Shown piece after piece: positions 36,165 through 49,665 of a DNA stretch of 64,000 nucleotides. The notes below the pieces were generated by a model. That model saw only the letters and a list, made by a program, of their open reading frames with translations, did not search any database and was not told where the DNA came from. The stretch is from Desarmillaria ectypa. Lineage: Eukaryota > Basidiomycota > Agaricomycetes > Agaricales > Physalacriaceae. A program made the translations under genes and the position numbers. Each line of letters begins with the position of its first letter. Position 1 is the first letter of the stretch. The stretch is from contig JAUDYN010000005.1 in NCBI GenBank assembly GCA_030407005.1, forward strand, positions 1,240,001-1,304,000, in the 5' to 3' direction.

Positions 36165-38496
36165 ATGACTACACCCCATGTCATTGCATCTTCGTCTCCG
36201 CACCCTTCACAATCCTCCACATCGAATGGAATTGTTGGAAGTCACTATCGGGTTGGAAAGAAAATTGGGGAAGGATCATTCGGTGTCGTATTCGAAGGTG
36301 TGCATTGCTTGCTCGTTATACTCAACTTCCCTCGTCGCTGCTCGCTATCCAAATTCTCGTTTCAAACCATGGGCTACGTATCCTCTTGGCGCTTCTTGTG
36401 CTGTCTTCTAGGACCGCCCGAGGAGCTGTACGGCCAAACACGACGTTTCGCGTGGACTTTCTGCTGTGTTTGCTGGCTCTTCGCTGCTGTGCCGTTCCTT
36501 CTGTCACCGCCGTTATAGCTATCATTGTGCCTCTCAACATTAACTAATCATCCGTGACGCAGGCACCAAAATGCTCTCTAACACCCCCGTCGCCATTAAA
36601 TTCGTAGGTCAATTCACAGTCCCGTGTCTGTTGTCTCCGACACTCTACGCCAGGAACCTCGTAAGTCCGATGCCCCCCAACTTCGAGACGAATTCAGGTC
36701 ATACAGAACCCTGAATGGCACTCGTACGTACAAACGGTTCTTTCAACGGTTTATGTTTCATTCATTTGAAAAACTGCAGCTGGTGTCCCACAAGTGCATC
36801 ATTTCGGTCAAGAGGGCCTTCACAATGTTTTGGTCATCGACCTCCTTGGGCCGAATTTGGAGGATCTTTTTGACATGTGCGGTCGCAAGTTCTCTATCAA
36901 GACCGTTTGTATGGCAGCGAAACAAATGGTGAGTGTCCATGCAGGGTGCCCTCAGATTCCGAAACTTGGCTTCGTCTTTCGTACTGTTTCCGAGGGTACC
37001 ATCAGCGAAGGCTACTCGTCGTCACACATGTCACACACTAACATCAGTCGTTTCGATCTAGGTTACTCGCGTGCAGGCCATTCACGAGAAGTCTCTAATC
37101 TATCGCGATATCAAACCAGACAACTTCCTGATCGGTGTGCCGGGTACCAAGACAGCTAATACCATCCATGTTATTGGTACGTGACTTCAGCTTTATTCTT
37201 TCTACATGCCTGTGGAGGCGGCTAGGCCCTTGGCCGTTCCTCTATCTTGGGTCATGCGTAATACTACCGAAACTGATGGTTTTCTTAGACTTCGGCATGG
37301 CAAAACATTATAGAGATCCAAAGACGAAGGTGCATATACCCTACAGGGAACGAAAGTCACTTTCTGGCACCGCGCGATACATGTCAATCAATACTCATCT
37401 CGGGCGCGAACAGTCAAGACGCGACGATCTTGAATCGCTTGGCCATGTATTTATGTACTTTCTGCGGGGTGGTCTCCCATGGCAAGGTCTGAGGGCGGCA
37501 ACCAACAAACAAAAATACGAAAAGATTGGGGAAAAGAAGCAGACAACAGCCATTACGGAGCTTTGTGAGGGATTCCCTGGTAAGATTTCTTCCCTCCGCG
37601 TGATTTATCAGATAGCTGAATAATTTTTGCAGAGGAGTTCGCAATTTACATGAACTATGTCAGAAAACTTGGGTTCGAGGAGACTCCCGACTATGATTTC
37701 CTGCGAGAGCTTTTCACCAAAGTCTTGAAGACTTTGGGCGAGCCTGAGGATGGCGTGTTCGATTGGATGCTTCTTAATAACGGTAAAGGCTGGGAGGCTA
37801 GCAACGTATGTCATGCATTTTTGTCTGCTCTCGTAGTTTCCATGTTAATATATCCTCAACTAGTCAAGCTCGCATCACCTTGCTCAAGCTCATGCTAATG
37901 CAGCGTCTCCTCATGCTCATCGCGAGCATCGGCGAGACCGCGACCACGGTCACCGACGATCGCGTCAAAATGCAGACCCCAGTTCTACATCACCTCTCGT
38001 CCTCAGTCCGGCACCAGCGCACATCAAGAGCAGTAGCCGGCGACCCGCTGCTCAAGAGAGGACCAACTCCGCTCGTGATATTGGCAGTGTTCAGCCTCTT
38101 GCCCCGACAAGTCGACGGACTAGCCAGCAGCAGCGAGAAGCAAGTGCTCTCGCAAGCGTCGGTATTCCCCCTCATCCTTATGCCACTGCTCCCAGCCCAA
38201 ACGGGTACCGTTCAGGAGCAGGACGCGAGTACGGACGACATTCACCGAACCCGAATGGACTTGCCAATCTCCATCCCAACGGTTCTGAGTCATTCCTGTA
38301 CAACCAAGGAAAGAACGGAACTAACTCTCGAGATGGAACGACAACTGGCGGTACTGGTACGCGAGATCTGCATGGACATACGGGTGCCAGAGGAATGGCC
38401 GTGTACGATCGCGATCAGATGGCAAGAGTTGGGGAGCAAGACGAGGATATAGGGCGCAAGAAAGGCTTCTTCGCCGTGTTTTGTTGTCGGGCATGA
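36165..38496 (+). CDS. Casein kinase 1, Yck type, with C-terminal palmitoylation-type cysteines
   Basis: Ser/Thr protein kinase of the CK1 family with about eight exons. The N-lobe begins [19 protein letters not shown] (Gly loop), followed after a 264-nt intron by NTPVAIKF with the catalytic lysine. The catalytic loop reads [14 protein letters not shown] and the Mg-binding motif is [11 protein letters not shown]. The P-loop-side CK1 signature is [16 protein letters not shown], in place of APE, and the conserved block [18 protein letters not shown] follows. After KGWEASN comes a roughly 200-residue low-complexity tail rich in His, Ser, Pro, Arg and Gly, ending [12 protein letters not shown]. 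Yeast Yck1/Yck2 end in two palmitoylated cysteines that hold the kinase at the plasma membrane; the Cys-Cys here suggests the same, though two residues follow it. Yck kinases act in nutrient sensing, endocytosis and morphogenesis. All exon joins keep frame; the gene appears intact. Confidence 0.9.
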
Positions 38497-39058
38497 GACG
38501 AACTGCTGCGGGATGGTTATTGATTTCATGCCCGCGTACGTGCCATGTGGTATCTATGTATTTGGTACGCTTTACTTTCTTGCCTGCATGCGATGTTCAA
38601 TAATGATCGCGTAAGGTTATGGCCCTTAGATGACGATTACGACTGCTCTAAAACATATTCACCCAATAATTGTTTCGCCAAGTGCATCACGGTCATCCTC
38701 ATCCTCATTCACGATCTTTCAAGTCTGTTATCGCTTTCGTATAGCACGGTTCTGGGTCTGCATTCGTAATGTAGTCAATCAAGTACATGATGATCTCGCT
38801 GTCCTGTATGAACTACGTAACTCTATACGTAGGGTATTCCACGTTATTTTTTTTTCATCTAGTCTCATTCATCATTGTATTATTTACCATCATCCGAATT
38901 GTTGAACTCGCTGGAACATGGATTCATTTCATTGCATACCTCCTTGCTTCCTCCGGGCTCCTTGCCTCTTCTCGCATTGTCACACCATGTCACGAATGTT
39001 GCCCCAAAAGGTAAAGGTGATCATCACCGTATCTCCCAGCTCTTCTATTATTATTTCG
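38497..39058. other. Intergenic between casein kinase and PFK2/FBPase-2 genes
   Basis: About 560 bp between two plus-strand genes. It should hold the kinase 3' UTR and the PFK2 promoter. Open frames here are short and have no family features; an upstream in-frame ATG at 38918 would add 47 non-conserved residues to PFK2 and was not preferred. Confidence 0.4.
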
Positions 39059-41445
<2,387 letters not shown>

Positions 41446-41990
41446 AGGCTGAGATCATCGAAGAAGAATTTTGGAGATGCATGAGGCTGTATTATAGATG
41501 CCTGGGCCTCCGGATACTGTACACATCGTATTAGTAGCTTTTAGAACGGTAATACTGGGTCTCGTCCATGATAAGCAGACAAGCAGTGACACGAGTCGCA
41601 CGAAGACTGCTTCCTTCAAGTCGAGACTGATGGAAGTCGGACAAGTTCGAGCCCCAACGACAGGCAATACCCGGGATATTCACGGATGTCGTATGAGCCA
41701 TGGTTTTGAATTGTTTCGTGAGAAGCTGCAAAGAGCAGTTGACACGTATGGGCGCGCTCAGATATTCAATACACAATATTCATGGCACCATATACTTGCA
41801 GTTTCCCCCAAGACTCCGATGTGATCACAGCCTAATTGAGAGTGGCGTGACGTGATCAAAGTGTACCCCAGATCAATTGACACGATTAAATAATCCCAGG
41901 CCTTCCTTATATACCAGCTCTCATGACCATGTCTCTCTGCTCTTGTCTGTCTACCTTGCCTACCGCCCTTACTCTGCCCTCTTCAACGGC
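41446..41990. other. Intergenic between PFK2 and a small mitochondrial-type gene
   Basis: About 545 bp. It contains a 108-codon open frame (41498-41824, plus) with no recognised features, probably chance, and a TTATATA box at 41907-41913 that suits the gene at 41991. Confidence 0.4.
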
Positions 41991-42377
41991 ATGTCCTTCA
42001 GCATCGCTCGCTCTCTGGCATCCAAAGCACGTCCTCTAGTGCAGCGCTCGTCGTCAGCGACGCGCTCGTTCCATTCACCCTTTGCCGTTCTTGGGTCGTC
42101 GTCAGCTACAACGACACCACCATCAACCGAGGGCTGGTATGAGAAGCAGACGGAGCAGTCTCCAGACCTCGATGCGTATGATGGTCACCGCACCTATGTC
42201 GTCTCCCCCGACCCATCTAGTACTCCGTATCATGTCCCATTGGGCGCGTACCCAGTCTCCTCGCCCTTCACCGAAGAGTCTCATTCAAGCGGCGCTCAAT
42301 TCATATCTCATGGTAATGGGTTTGCACACCCAATGACCACTTGCACTGCACACGGTGCGAAGACGGGATCAAATTGA
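41991..42377 (+). CDS. Small conserved-looking hypothetical protein, probably mitochondrial
   Basis: Single-exon gene for 128 residues. The N-terminus MSFSIARSLASKARPLVQRS is rich in Arg, Ser and Ala with no acidic residues, a typical mitochondrial presequence, followed by SATRSFHSPFAVL. The middle reads RTYVVSPDPSSTPYHVPLGA and YPVSSPF, a Tyr/Pro pattern I have the impression of from small basidiomycete proteins of unknown function. The last 15 residues look less typical, so a 3' intron may have been missed. A TATA element lies about 80 bp upstream. No function can be assigned. Confidence 0.6.
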   Translation: MSFSIARSLASKARPLVQRSSSATRSFHSPFAVLGSSSATTTPPSTEGWYEKQTEQSPDLDAYDGHRTYVVSPDPSSTPYHVPLGAYPVSSPFTEESHSSGAQFISHGNGFAHPMTTCTAHGAKTGSN

Positions 42378-43125
42378 AGACGTATGATATTAGCGGCCCG
42401 AGTCGGTCTCAGGTAACTATTTCTCCTTGAATCCTCCTCTACTTATGTTTAACCTTCTTTAATAGAAGCATTCTCTCGAATCCCAGAAGTTTTTTCTCCT
42501 TTTTGTTCATGGTTGTTCTGTATCATCAAGTACCCATTGTCACGCAGCTTGTCATCGCTGGTGTATTATTACTACATATATCTCTTTTCCTTTCCAGCGT
42601 ACCGATGAACCTACATACAATCGTGTGGCTACCTTTTGATATGTTCGCACTTCAATTTGAATGGTCCACGTTCCAATTTGAATGACTAGAGATTGAATCA
42701 GAAGGGTTGCTAAGTTATGCGACTTTTCATCTCGTGTTTTTACGTCTCTGCTTGCGAATCTAGGTCCGTACTGTTTCCATACATTTACGTTATTTCTTGA
42801 GCAAGGTGCGGCTAACATTTTTCACAGGGAACAACCTCGCAACTTCGCGCTGGATTTTCTATACCCTTCTCTTGGTGACTGCGATGTGCTTTTTGGATAA
42901 TATGAATTCTTATGCACGTACACGACAATACTCTAGAAAATTATCGTCGTAGACTGGATATTATTGAGTATCGCTATGCGAAACCTGGTGCGCCCCGGTG
43001 AATTTGCCTCTTTACCGTATATAATTTCATTCCTTTTTATTCGCATCCGGGACTTTATGCAGGGCCGACGGTAGAAAAAGCCTCACAAGGTACAAAAGAG
43101 CAATTATCTCTTCCATCTTTTCCTT
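42378..43125. other. Intergenic upstream of the tyrosinase-like gene
   Basis: About 750 bp with no gene recognised. It contains TATATAA at 43018-43024, about 100 bp before the tyrosinase-like ATG. Confidence 0.4.
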
Positions 43126-44899
43126 ATGACCGTCACAGAACAAGTAGTCCGGGTAACGCTGACCTGGTCTCTGCTGTCTTCGATCTTATATCTGTTCAGC
43201 ACTGTCTCTGCTCTCAAAGCCGACAGTGTGACCGTCAACGCGGAAGCTTTACAATCTCCAAGGTGTACCGATCCATCTATACGAAAGGAATGGCGCGCGC
43301 TGTCTTCCAGTGAGCAGGCTGATTGGACTACTGCTGTTAATGTGAGTATAAAGATTGAACTGTCAAAACGTTTGTTGTGAACCTGTAAATAGTCTCTCGC
43401 ATGTCCCTCACGATCCCAATGTAGCAAGAACTGTAGATCGGGACATCTCCCAAATCCCCGCCTTGACCAATGATAGCTCGCTTTCTGACAGTGAATACCT
43501 TGTTAACGGTTTGACATCCTGGGATTAATTGGCATTCTTCCGCAGACTTTGTTTATCTGCAGTAAGTTTCATTACTGTTGAATATGCCTTGTTGCTGAGT
43601 ATGTTGAAGTATGGATCTCAATATCAAGGTAAGGTGTGGTACGACTGATATCAGATTAGATAGCGCTCATCAATACTGTCACAGATTCATTGGACTGGCT
43701 ACTTCTTGCCCTGGCACCGGCTGCTCACATTCAAATTCGAGCGTGCCTTGCAGGACTACTGTGGTTACACTGGAACGCAGCCGTACTGGAACTGGACCCA
43801 AGGTAGACGGTCTCTTCAACATTTCCACACCCTTGTACTGATGGCAATGACTTTCTCAGACGCATACCAGTTTGCTAACTCTACGATGTGGGATGAAGAT
43901 CCAGTTAGTGGGCTAGGCCCTATCACTGGCGACGAGGACAAGGATTTCAGCTTGAGCACGGATGAATTTTCCAACCTGACGCTTGCCTACCCTAGCGAGC
44001 ATATCGTGCAGAGAAATTTGATTTTGCAGCCGTTCCTGGTGCTTGGAAACCTTTGTCCCGATAATCCTGACGACCCACCGTGCGTTCTTGAATGTTCCAT
44101 ATTCCTAATATTTGTTTGATCTGAACGGTATGCAGGGACTACTATCAGTACGTGGATTGGATGTTCGCACCCGAATATGTGCAGAGCATGGTAGTGGACA
44201 ACGTTAACTATACTGGTGACTTCAAGGCGTTCCAACATTTCCTGGAAGGATCGAAGGTGCGGTGACATTTTTTAAGCTGTGGTGTAATTGTGTTGAAGAT
44301 GACCCACGAAGGGACCCCGTGGACCGCCTCACTGGCAAGATACTTAAATCCTCAATACCCGCCATACTTAGGACTCATCTTGAAATGTAGGCTTCCCGGT
44401 GGTGACTCTTCCAGCCTTTGTCCTGAAAATTACACTGAATGTGGTGCTGGTGGACCTAAATGGTCAAACGACGGTGAGTGTAGAGACCCCGAAGGAATAC
44501 CGGTTTCTAACCACATTGCGTGCAGACCCGCTCTTCTACTTGCACGATGCTGTAAGAATTTATTCAAGACTTGGATCACATTATCGCACTCACACCAATC
44601 TGTAGATGATCGACAAATTGTACTGGGAGTGGCAAAATAAAGATCCGAGCAACCTCTACGCTTTCGAAGGAGGTTCGGTTCAGAGTATAAGCACTTGGGC
44701 TGAATACGTTCAATACCCCAATGGCGCAGCTCCTTGGCTGAACGTAAGCAACGAATTTATTGTCCCATTGCATCGATTTAAGAGTTTGTGACAGTTGAAC
44801 AGCACCATCCCTGGCGATGGTATGTGGGACGCAGAAAATATTACCATCTGGGACGTAATTGACATCCAGAGCGGAATCCTCTGCTATGATTACGAGTAA
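43126..44899 (+). CDS. Tyrosinase-like (type-3 copper domain) secreted protein with damaged CuB site
   Basis: Member of the tyrosinase copper-domain family, enzymes that hydroxylate or oxidise phenols. A signal peptide (LLSSILYLFSTVSALKA) is followed by CTDPSIRKEWRALSSSEQAD. The CuA site is good: DFVYLHMDLN, then IHWTGYFLPWHRLLTFKFE. The middle matches the family (SPYWNW-type QPYWNWTQ, NLTLAYPSEHIVQRN, DYYQYVDWMF, FKAFQHFLEGSK), as does the end (GILCYDYE). The CuB site does not. Where family members carry a paired His motif after LEGS the sequence reads THEGTPWTASLARYL, and the DPLFYLHH motif reads DPLFYLHDAMIDKLYWEW, with Asp for the second His. In addition, the first intron (donor GTGAGT after TTAAT) does not put exon 2 (LSHVPHDPNVARTVDRD) in frame with exon 1 at any canonical site I found. 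It is probably a non-enzymatic or decaying copy. Confidence 0.7.
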
Positions 44900-45089
44900 T
44901 TGCAGAACTTAGAAAAACAATTCAATGAGATCTGCTTAAGCACCACATCATTTATCCAAATGATAGCGAGCAAAGGTTTGGAACGTGAAACTTGGTCTGA
45001 ACTGGCAATTGGTAGCAACGTTGAAATACCGAAATTAGTAACCGAGCGCCTCGGAATCCGATCATTTCCCACCTTGTTCAGCTACCACC

Positions 45090-47984
45090 ATGAACTCGGA
45101 TGTCATGCAAGTTGATGCCGGGCCCAATGTCGCCCACATCCCAATTCCAGTGCTACCGTCTGTACCACCGCCTCCAGACTCATACGACGAGCACCGTGGT
45201 ACAAACATACCTATCATCATCGACAACGGGTCTACCACCTTCCGCTGGGGTTTTGCTGATTCAGAGGTGCCTAGGTTTGGTCCTAATGCTATATCCAAGT
45301 ACAAGGAACGAAAGACGAATAAACCCCTCCTACTTTTCGGCGCAGCCATCGATGTGGAAAGTGGTGCTAAAGCTCAGACAAGAACCGCTTGGGAAGGTGA
45401 CGTCCTGCTGAACTTTGATGCTTTGGTGTGTTCGATTTTTGGTTTCATGTAAGGGCAGTGCGATGAACGGGCTTCGAGACGTAGGAGAATGCCTTGGATT
45501 ACGCATTTGTCAATCTTGGGCTCGATACGCCCACTGTGGAGCATCCTGTGTTAATGACGGAAAGGTTGAGCACGCCCTTGCACTCAAGGGCTCGTAAGTG
45601 TTTTATCCGTATTTATCAATTGCTTGAAACGAATTCAGATGCTTTCTCTTTAACAGTGACTTCGGAGCTAATGTTCGAACAATATTCGGTCCCAGCCTTG
45701 TCATACTGTATCGACGGGCTGATGTCATTCTATGGAAACAACAGAAAACTGGGAACAGGCAACCCTTTCCAGTTTGGGGAAGATGGTCTATGTATATCGT
45801 TTAACACAGCTTCGACTTCTGTGATGCCTATACTGAATGGAAAGGGTATTCTAAGCCACGCAAAACGGTATGTCCTGCTCAAGTTTGTATGAATTTCTTG
45901 ACTAAGATATGGCCAGAATACCTTGGGGGTCGCTTCAATCTTCAGAGTACCTCCTGAAGCTCATCCAGCTCAAGTATCCTAACTTCCCAACACGTGTCAC
46001 AACAACGCAATCCAATGTAATTTCTCCAAGTATTCCTCCCTGTTACTACTGATCTTGTTTGAAGTGGATGTTGCGGAACTTTTGCGACGTATCGACCGAC
46101 TACTCTGCGCTTCTCAGGTCTCTGAAAGATCCTCTAAAATTGCGTGCGTCGGAGACCATCGTACAGTTCCCCTTCGCGCTCCATGTAGCTGAAGAGAAGA
46201 CCGAAGAGGAGCTTGCCAGAATTGCAGAAAAACGTAAAGAGCAAGGCCGAAAACTTCAAGAATTGGCGGCAAAAACGCGAATGGAAAAGGCGATGCGTCT
46301 GTTTTATGTATCGAACTCGTTACTGATATCGACGTATCCAGTTATTGCAGAAGGAGAACGATCTTCAACATCTGTTGGAGCTCAGAGAATTCAGGGCTGA
46401 GGATGGAAAAAGAGAATGGAATGTAGGTTGCCAGTGATCTTCCTTTGCTGTCTGTACCTGATCACGCGCTGTAGAACAAATTGTCTGCCGAGGGTTTTGA
46501 TGACGATGCTCAGTTGGATGAGACCATTAAAAAGTTGGAGTCTGACCTCAAGAAAGCCAGAAAAAAGGAAGCTGCTGACGGTGGAGATGACCCTATGGTT
46601 TGTTGCGCAATACTCTCATTTGCATCGCTGACCATCGTACAGGAAGAGCCTTCTTTCCCGCTCGTGGACGTTCCGGATGCCGATGTGAGTGTTTCCTTTA
46701 ATGCCTTCCTACTTGTTTTTCAACTATGTTTCTACACAGCTAGACGAAGACGGTCTTAAGGAGAAGAAGAAGCAAAAGCTGATGAAAGCGGGATACGAAG
46801 CACGCGCACGAGCGAGGCGCGAAAAGGAACGCGAAAGGGAGGAGAAGGAACGCGAGGAGAAACGGGAGGAAGAGGAACGTGAAGCAGATTTGAACGGGTG
46901 GTCCAGAAAGCTGCGACAAGAACAGGAAGTATGTCCTGACATGTTATTCCATTGGCTCATCATGTGCTGATCAGTCTTATGTAGGCTCTGATGGACCGGA
47001 TTAAAAACCGATCGAGAAGAAAAGCTGCGTTGAGTGATAGAAAGAGTGCCGCCGCTCAGGCGAGGATGAAGAGCATCGCAAACCTCGCTGCAGACGACAG
47101 GATATCCAAAAAGAAAAGGAAAGGGGTGGGAGGTAGGATTGCTTAGAATGAAATCTCCTCGAACTGATCTCGTTCTAGAGGATACGTTCGGTGCTGATGA
47201 TGCTGACTGGGCGATCTATCGAAAAATAGTGAGATTGAATAGTTGTACTTTGATCTGCCTCTTTTAACTTAACTATCCATTTAGAACACCGCTGCAGCTT
47301 CATCTGATGAAGAGGAGGACTTAAGCCAATTGCAATTGATCGAACAGAAGCTTCTAGCTCACGATCCTACTTTTACGGCTCAGCATACGCATGCGTCAAT
47401 AACGGCCCAACGATCTGCACTGCTGACCGCTTTCAAACCTGTCTATGAGGAGGGTGACGTCGAGGGTATGTTTTGGGATCACCGGTAACATGAATCTTAC
47501 ATAAAGAATAGGCAACACACGGATTCATTTGAATACAGAAAAGTGGAGAGTCTGTGAGTCCTGGTTTTCACCGGGGATCGCAGGCGTCGATTCCGCAGGC
47601 GTCGGGGAGGTCATTCAGAACATCTTGTCTCGCTTTAGTGATGCCGAAAAGGCGAGACTCGTGAAGGCAAGCTTTTTGCTACGCTTCTGGAAGGGTGTAA
47701 TTATTCATTCCTATTAGAACATATTTCTCACTGGGTCTCCATCGCAGTTTTCTGGGATGATCCCAAGACTCCATAACACCCTGAGGCCTCTACTCCCACA
47801 GGACATGCCCGTCAACATCATGAGAGCAGCAGATCCATCCCTAGATGCGTGGAAAGGCATGTCCTTGTTCAGTGTAACCTCGGAGTTTGAGAAAACCTGC
47901 TTTACCAAAGCCGAATACGAGGAGTATGGTCCAGAGAAGATCAGGAAGTGGTGGGGAAGTAATTGGAACAACTCGTACTTATAG
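45090..47984 (+). CDS. ARP5: Actin-related protein 5 (Arp5), INO80 complex subunit
   Basis: Nuclear actin-related protein; in yeast and animals Arp5 is a subunit of the INO80 chromatin remodeller, where it couples ATP hydrolysis to nucleosome sliding. About fourteen exons. The actin fold starts TNIPIIIDNGSTTFRWGFAD, then ALDYAFVNLGLDTPTVEHPV and LCISFNTASTSVMPILNGKG followed by SHAKRIPWG. A long Arp5-specific insertion is very rich in Glu, Lys and Arg (KEREREEKEREEKREEEERE). The actin fold resumes with IHLNTEKWRVCESWFSPG (the ERFRxPE region) and VGEVIQNIL. The end has NIFLTGSPSQFSGMIPRLHN and KCFTKAEYEEYG-type FTKAEYEEYGPEKIRKWW, matching Arp5 proteins. The intron at 47667-47717 uses a GC donor (AAG-GCAAGC). 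All other joins are GT-AG and in frame. Intact. Confidence 0.88.
47667..47717 (+). other. GC-AG intron in the Arp5 gene
   Basis: Donor AAG-GCAAGC matches the GC-intron consensus AG-GCAAGT at all but the last base. Acceptor is ATTAG at 47717. Splicing joins LVK to NIFLTGSPSQF, matching the expected Arp5 sequence, and no GT donor nearby gives the same result. Confidence 0.7.
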
Positions 47985-48454
47985 CTAACGCGCATCTCTT
48001 CCCTGTACATTTTACCGAGCTTCTGTTCTTGGGTAAATGCCACGCTTCTCTTATTTCTTATAGCCCTGAACGTAGGTTCGGATTTACATCAAAGGGTACG
48101 ATGCTTTCAGCTGAATTCTGTGAATCAATCATTATCCGAGGGTGTTCTCTCAGTGCAGTAGTAGAGCTAATTGGCAGACTGATTCCAAGTAACAATCACC
48201 AGAACTGGCATTCACATATTTAATTTGGAACGCGGGAACATAGGGCGAGAGCTCCGAATTGACGGACCCGGTCTAAGAGGAGGCCTGTTTAATGTTGGTC
48301 AACGTCGTTCAAACTGTGTCGTCCTAAATGTCGTTTGCTGACAAACGAAGGTCCTGAAGTGATAGATACACTGATACACGCATCTTGCTTCTAGTCATTA
48401 ATAACACACATCCTCAGAATAAGATGGCGAGCAGCAACCACCATCTAGACCCAT
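47985..48454. other. Convergent spacer between Arp5 and Sds22 genes
   Basis: About 470 bp of shared 3' flanking DNA. An open frame of 86 codons (47963-48223) overlaps the end of Arp5 and is a chance frame. Confidence 0.4.
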
Positions 48455-49665
48455 TCAAGCAGCTTTAACATATCTACAAAGGGTGTATCGTCTATGTCAG
48501 CAAATATCCTCTTCTGAGTAGATGTCATACACTTACGTCGCGTCAATCTGAGTCACCTGTGGGAGCGCCAACATGACTTTACGACGATAGTTGACAGGAT
48601 CCGCCTTCTGGCATGGGTTCCCTTCGAGATATATGGTGCGAAGAGCGGGGAGATCAGGAAAATGGGAGGACAAGACAGAAGCAGGGATATTATTATTGTT
48701 CATCTAATAAAGAGAGATCAGTGTTCGATGATTAAATTAGAGAGACGGTTATACCCAAAGCTCTTCCAACTGCACCAAGTGATTAATTCCTTCGATGGCG
48801 GAGATAAAATTGTTCCCAATATCGAGCGTGGTCAGGTTGGCCTGTGCGTTTGTCAGTCAGTCTACGTTGAAGGGAATGAATGACTCACGTTATCTTGTAG
48901 GCCTCCGAGTTTCTCAATCCCGTTATGAGAGAGATACAACTCTTGTAAATTGACGAGGCCTTCCATTCCCGTTATTCGAGTCAGTCTGTTAGATTGAAGG
49001 GAAAGAATGCGAAGGGACATCAGGGGTGCGAGCGCGCCAGGCGGTATAGTCGTTATTTTGTTCTTGCCAAGCCAAAGTTCCTCAAGCGCGGTCAAAGAGG
49101 ACAGAGACGTTATGTCCTATCTTTCCTGCATTAGTATTTAGTGGACAGAAAATCAAACTCATACGCGTATGCGGTTTCCGCCCAACTCGAGACTCCTCAA
49201 TTTAGTACACATTCCCAGATGCTCGATCCGCGAGATCCTGTTCTGCACGAAATACACCGTCTCAAGGTTTGGCAAGCTTTCAAGAGTATCGGGTATGTGC
49301 TTCAACAAATTGAAGCTTAAATCGAGAGTAATGAGTGAGGCCGGCAGAGTAGTTATTCCGGAGTTCCTGAGCTTGTTGTCGTAAACATCGAGTTCTTCTA
49401 GTAATGATAATGACGACAAGGCAAGGGGTTCAAGAGTAGATATGTGGTTTTGCCGCACACATAACCGTTTCAGGTGCTGTGCAAAGCGAGGGAGGTGGAG
49501 AGAATCAAGTGAGCCTAAACGGCAGTGCACAAGATCAAGCTCTGAAGTTGTTGCCGGCCAGGAATCGAGAAAGTCGGAGGAGACTTCATCGTTTTCGTCG
49601 TTTTCTGGCTCGGGAGACGAGGGCGGTGAAGGGAGTACTACGCGCGCAGAGACAGGCTCTGTCAT
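48455..49665 (-). CDS. Sds22, leucine-rich-repeat regulator of protein phosphatase 1
   Basis: Minus-strand gene of about five exons for an LRR protein of the SDS22 (PPP1R7) family, which binds the PP1 catalytic subunit and helps its maturation and mitotic function in the nucleus. After an acidic N-terminus (EPENDENDEVSSDF) come repeated 22-residue LRRs of the SDS22 type: HLKRLCVRQNHISTLEPL, LEELDVYDNKLRNSGI, LITLDLSFNLLKHIPD, LETVYFVQNRISRIEHL, LRSLELGGNRIRDI, LEELWLGKNKITTIPP, LRILSLQSNRLTRITGM, LQELYLSHNGIEKLGGL and LTTLDIGNNFISAIEGI. The LRR cap reads LPALRTIYLEGNPCQK and PQVTQIDAT. The frame would stop right after IDAT; a donor inside that stop codon and a 19-nt last exon give QIDATYVKAA, which is the usual family ending. 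Intact. Confidence 0.87.

Noticed and set aside
41498..41824. 108-codon open frame after PFK2
   Set aside because: No start context, no splice partners, mixed composition and no recognised motif.
45090..47984. Stop-like break after IPWG in Arp5
   Set aside because: It disappears when the preceding intron acceptor is set correctly; the spliced frame reads IPWGSLQSSEYLLKLIQLKY.
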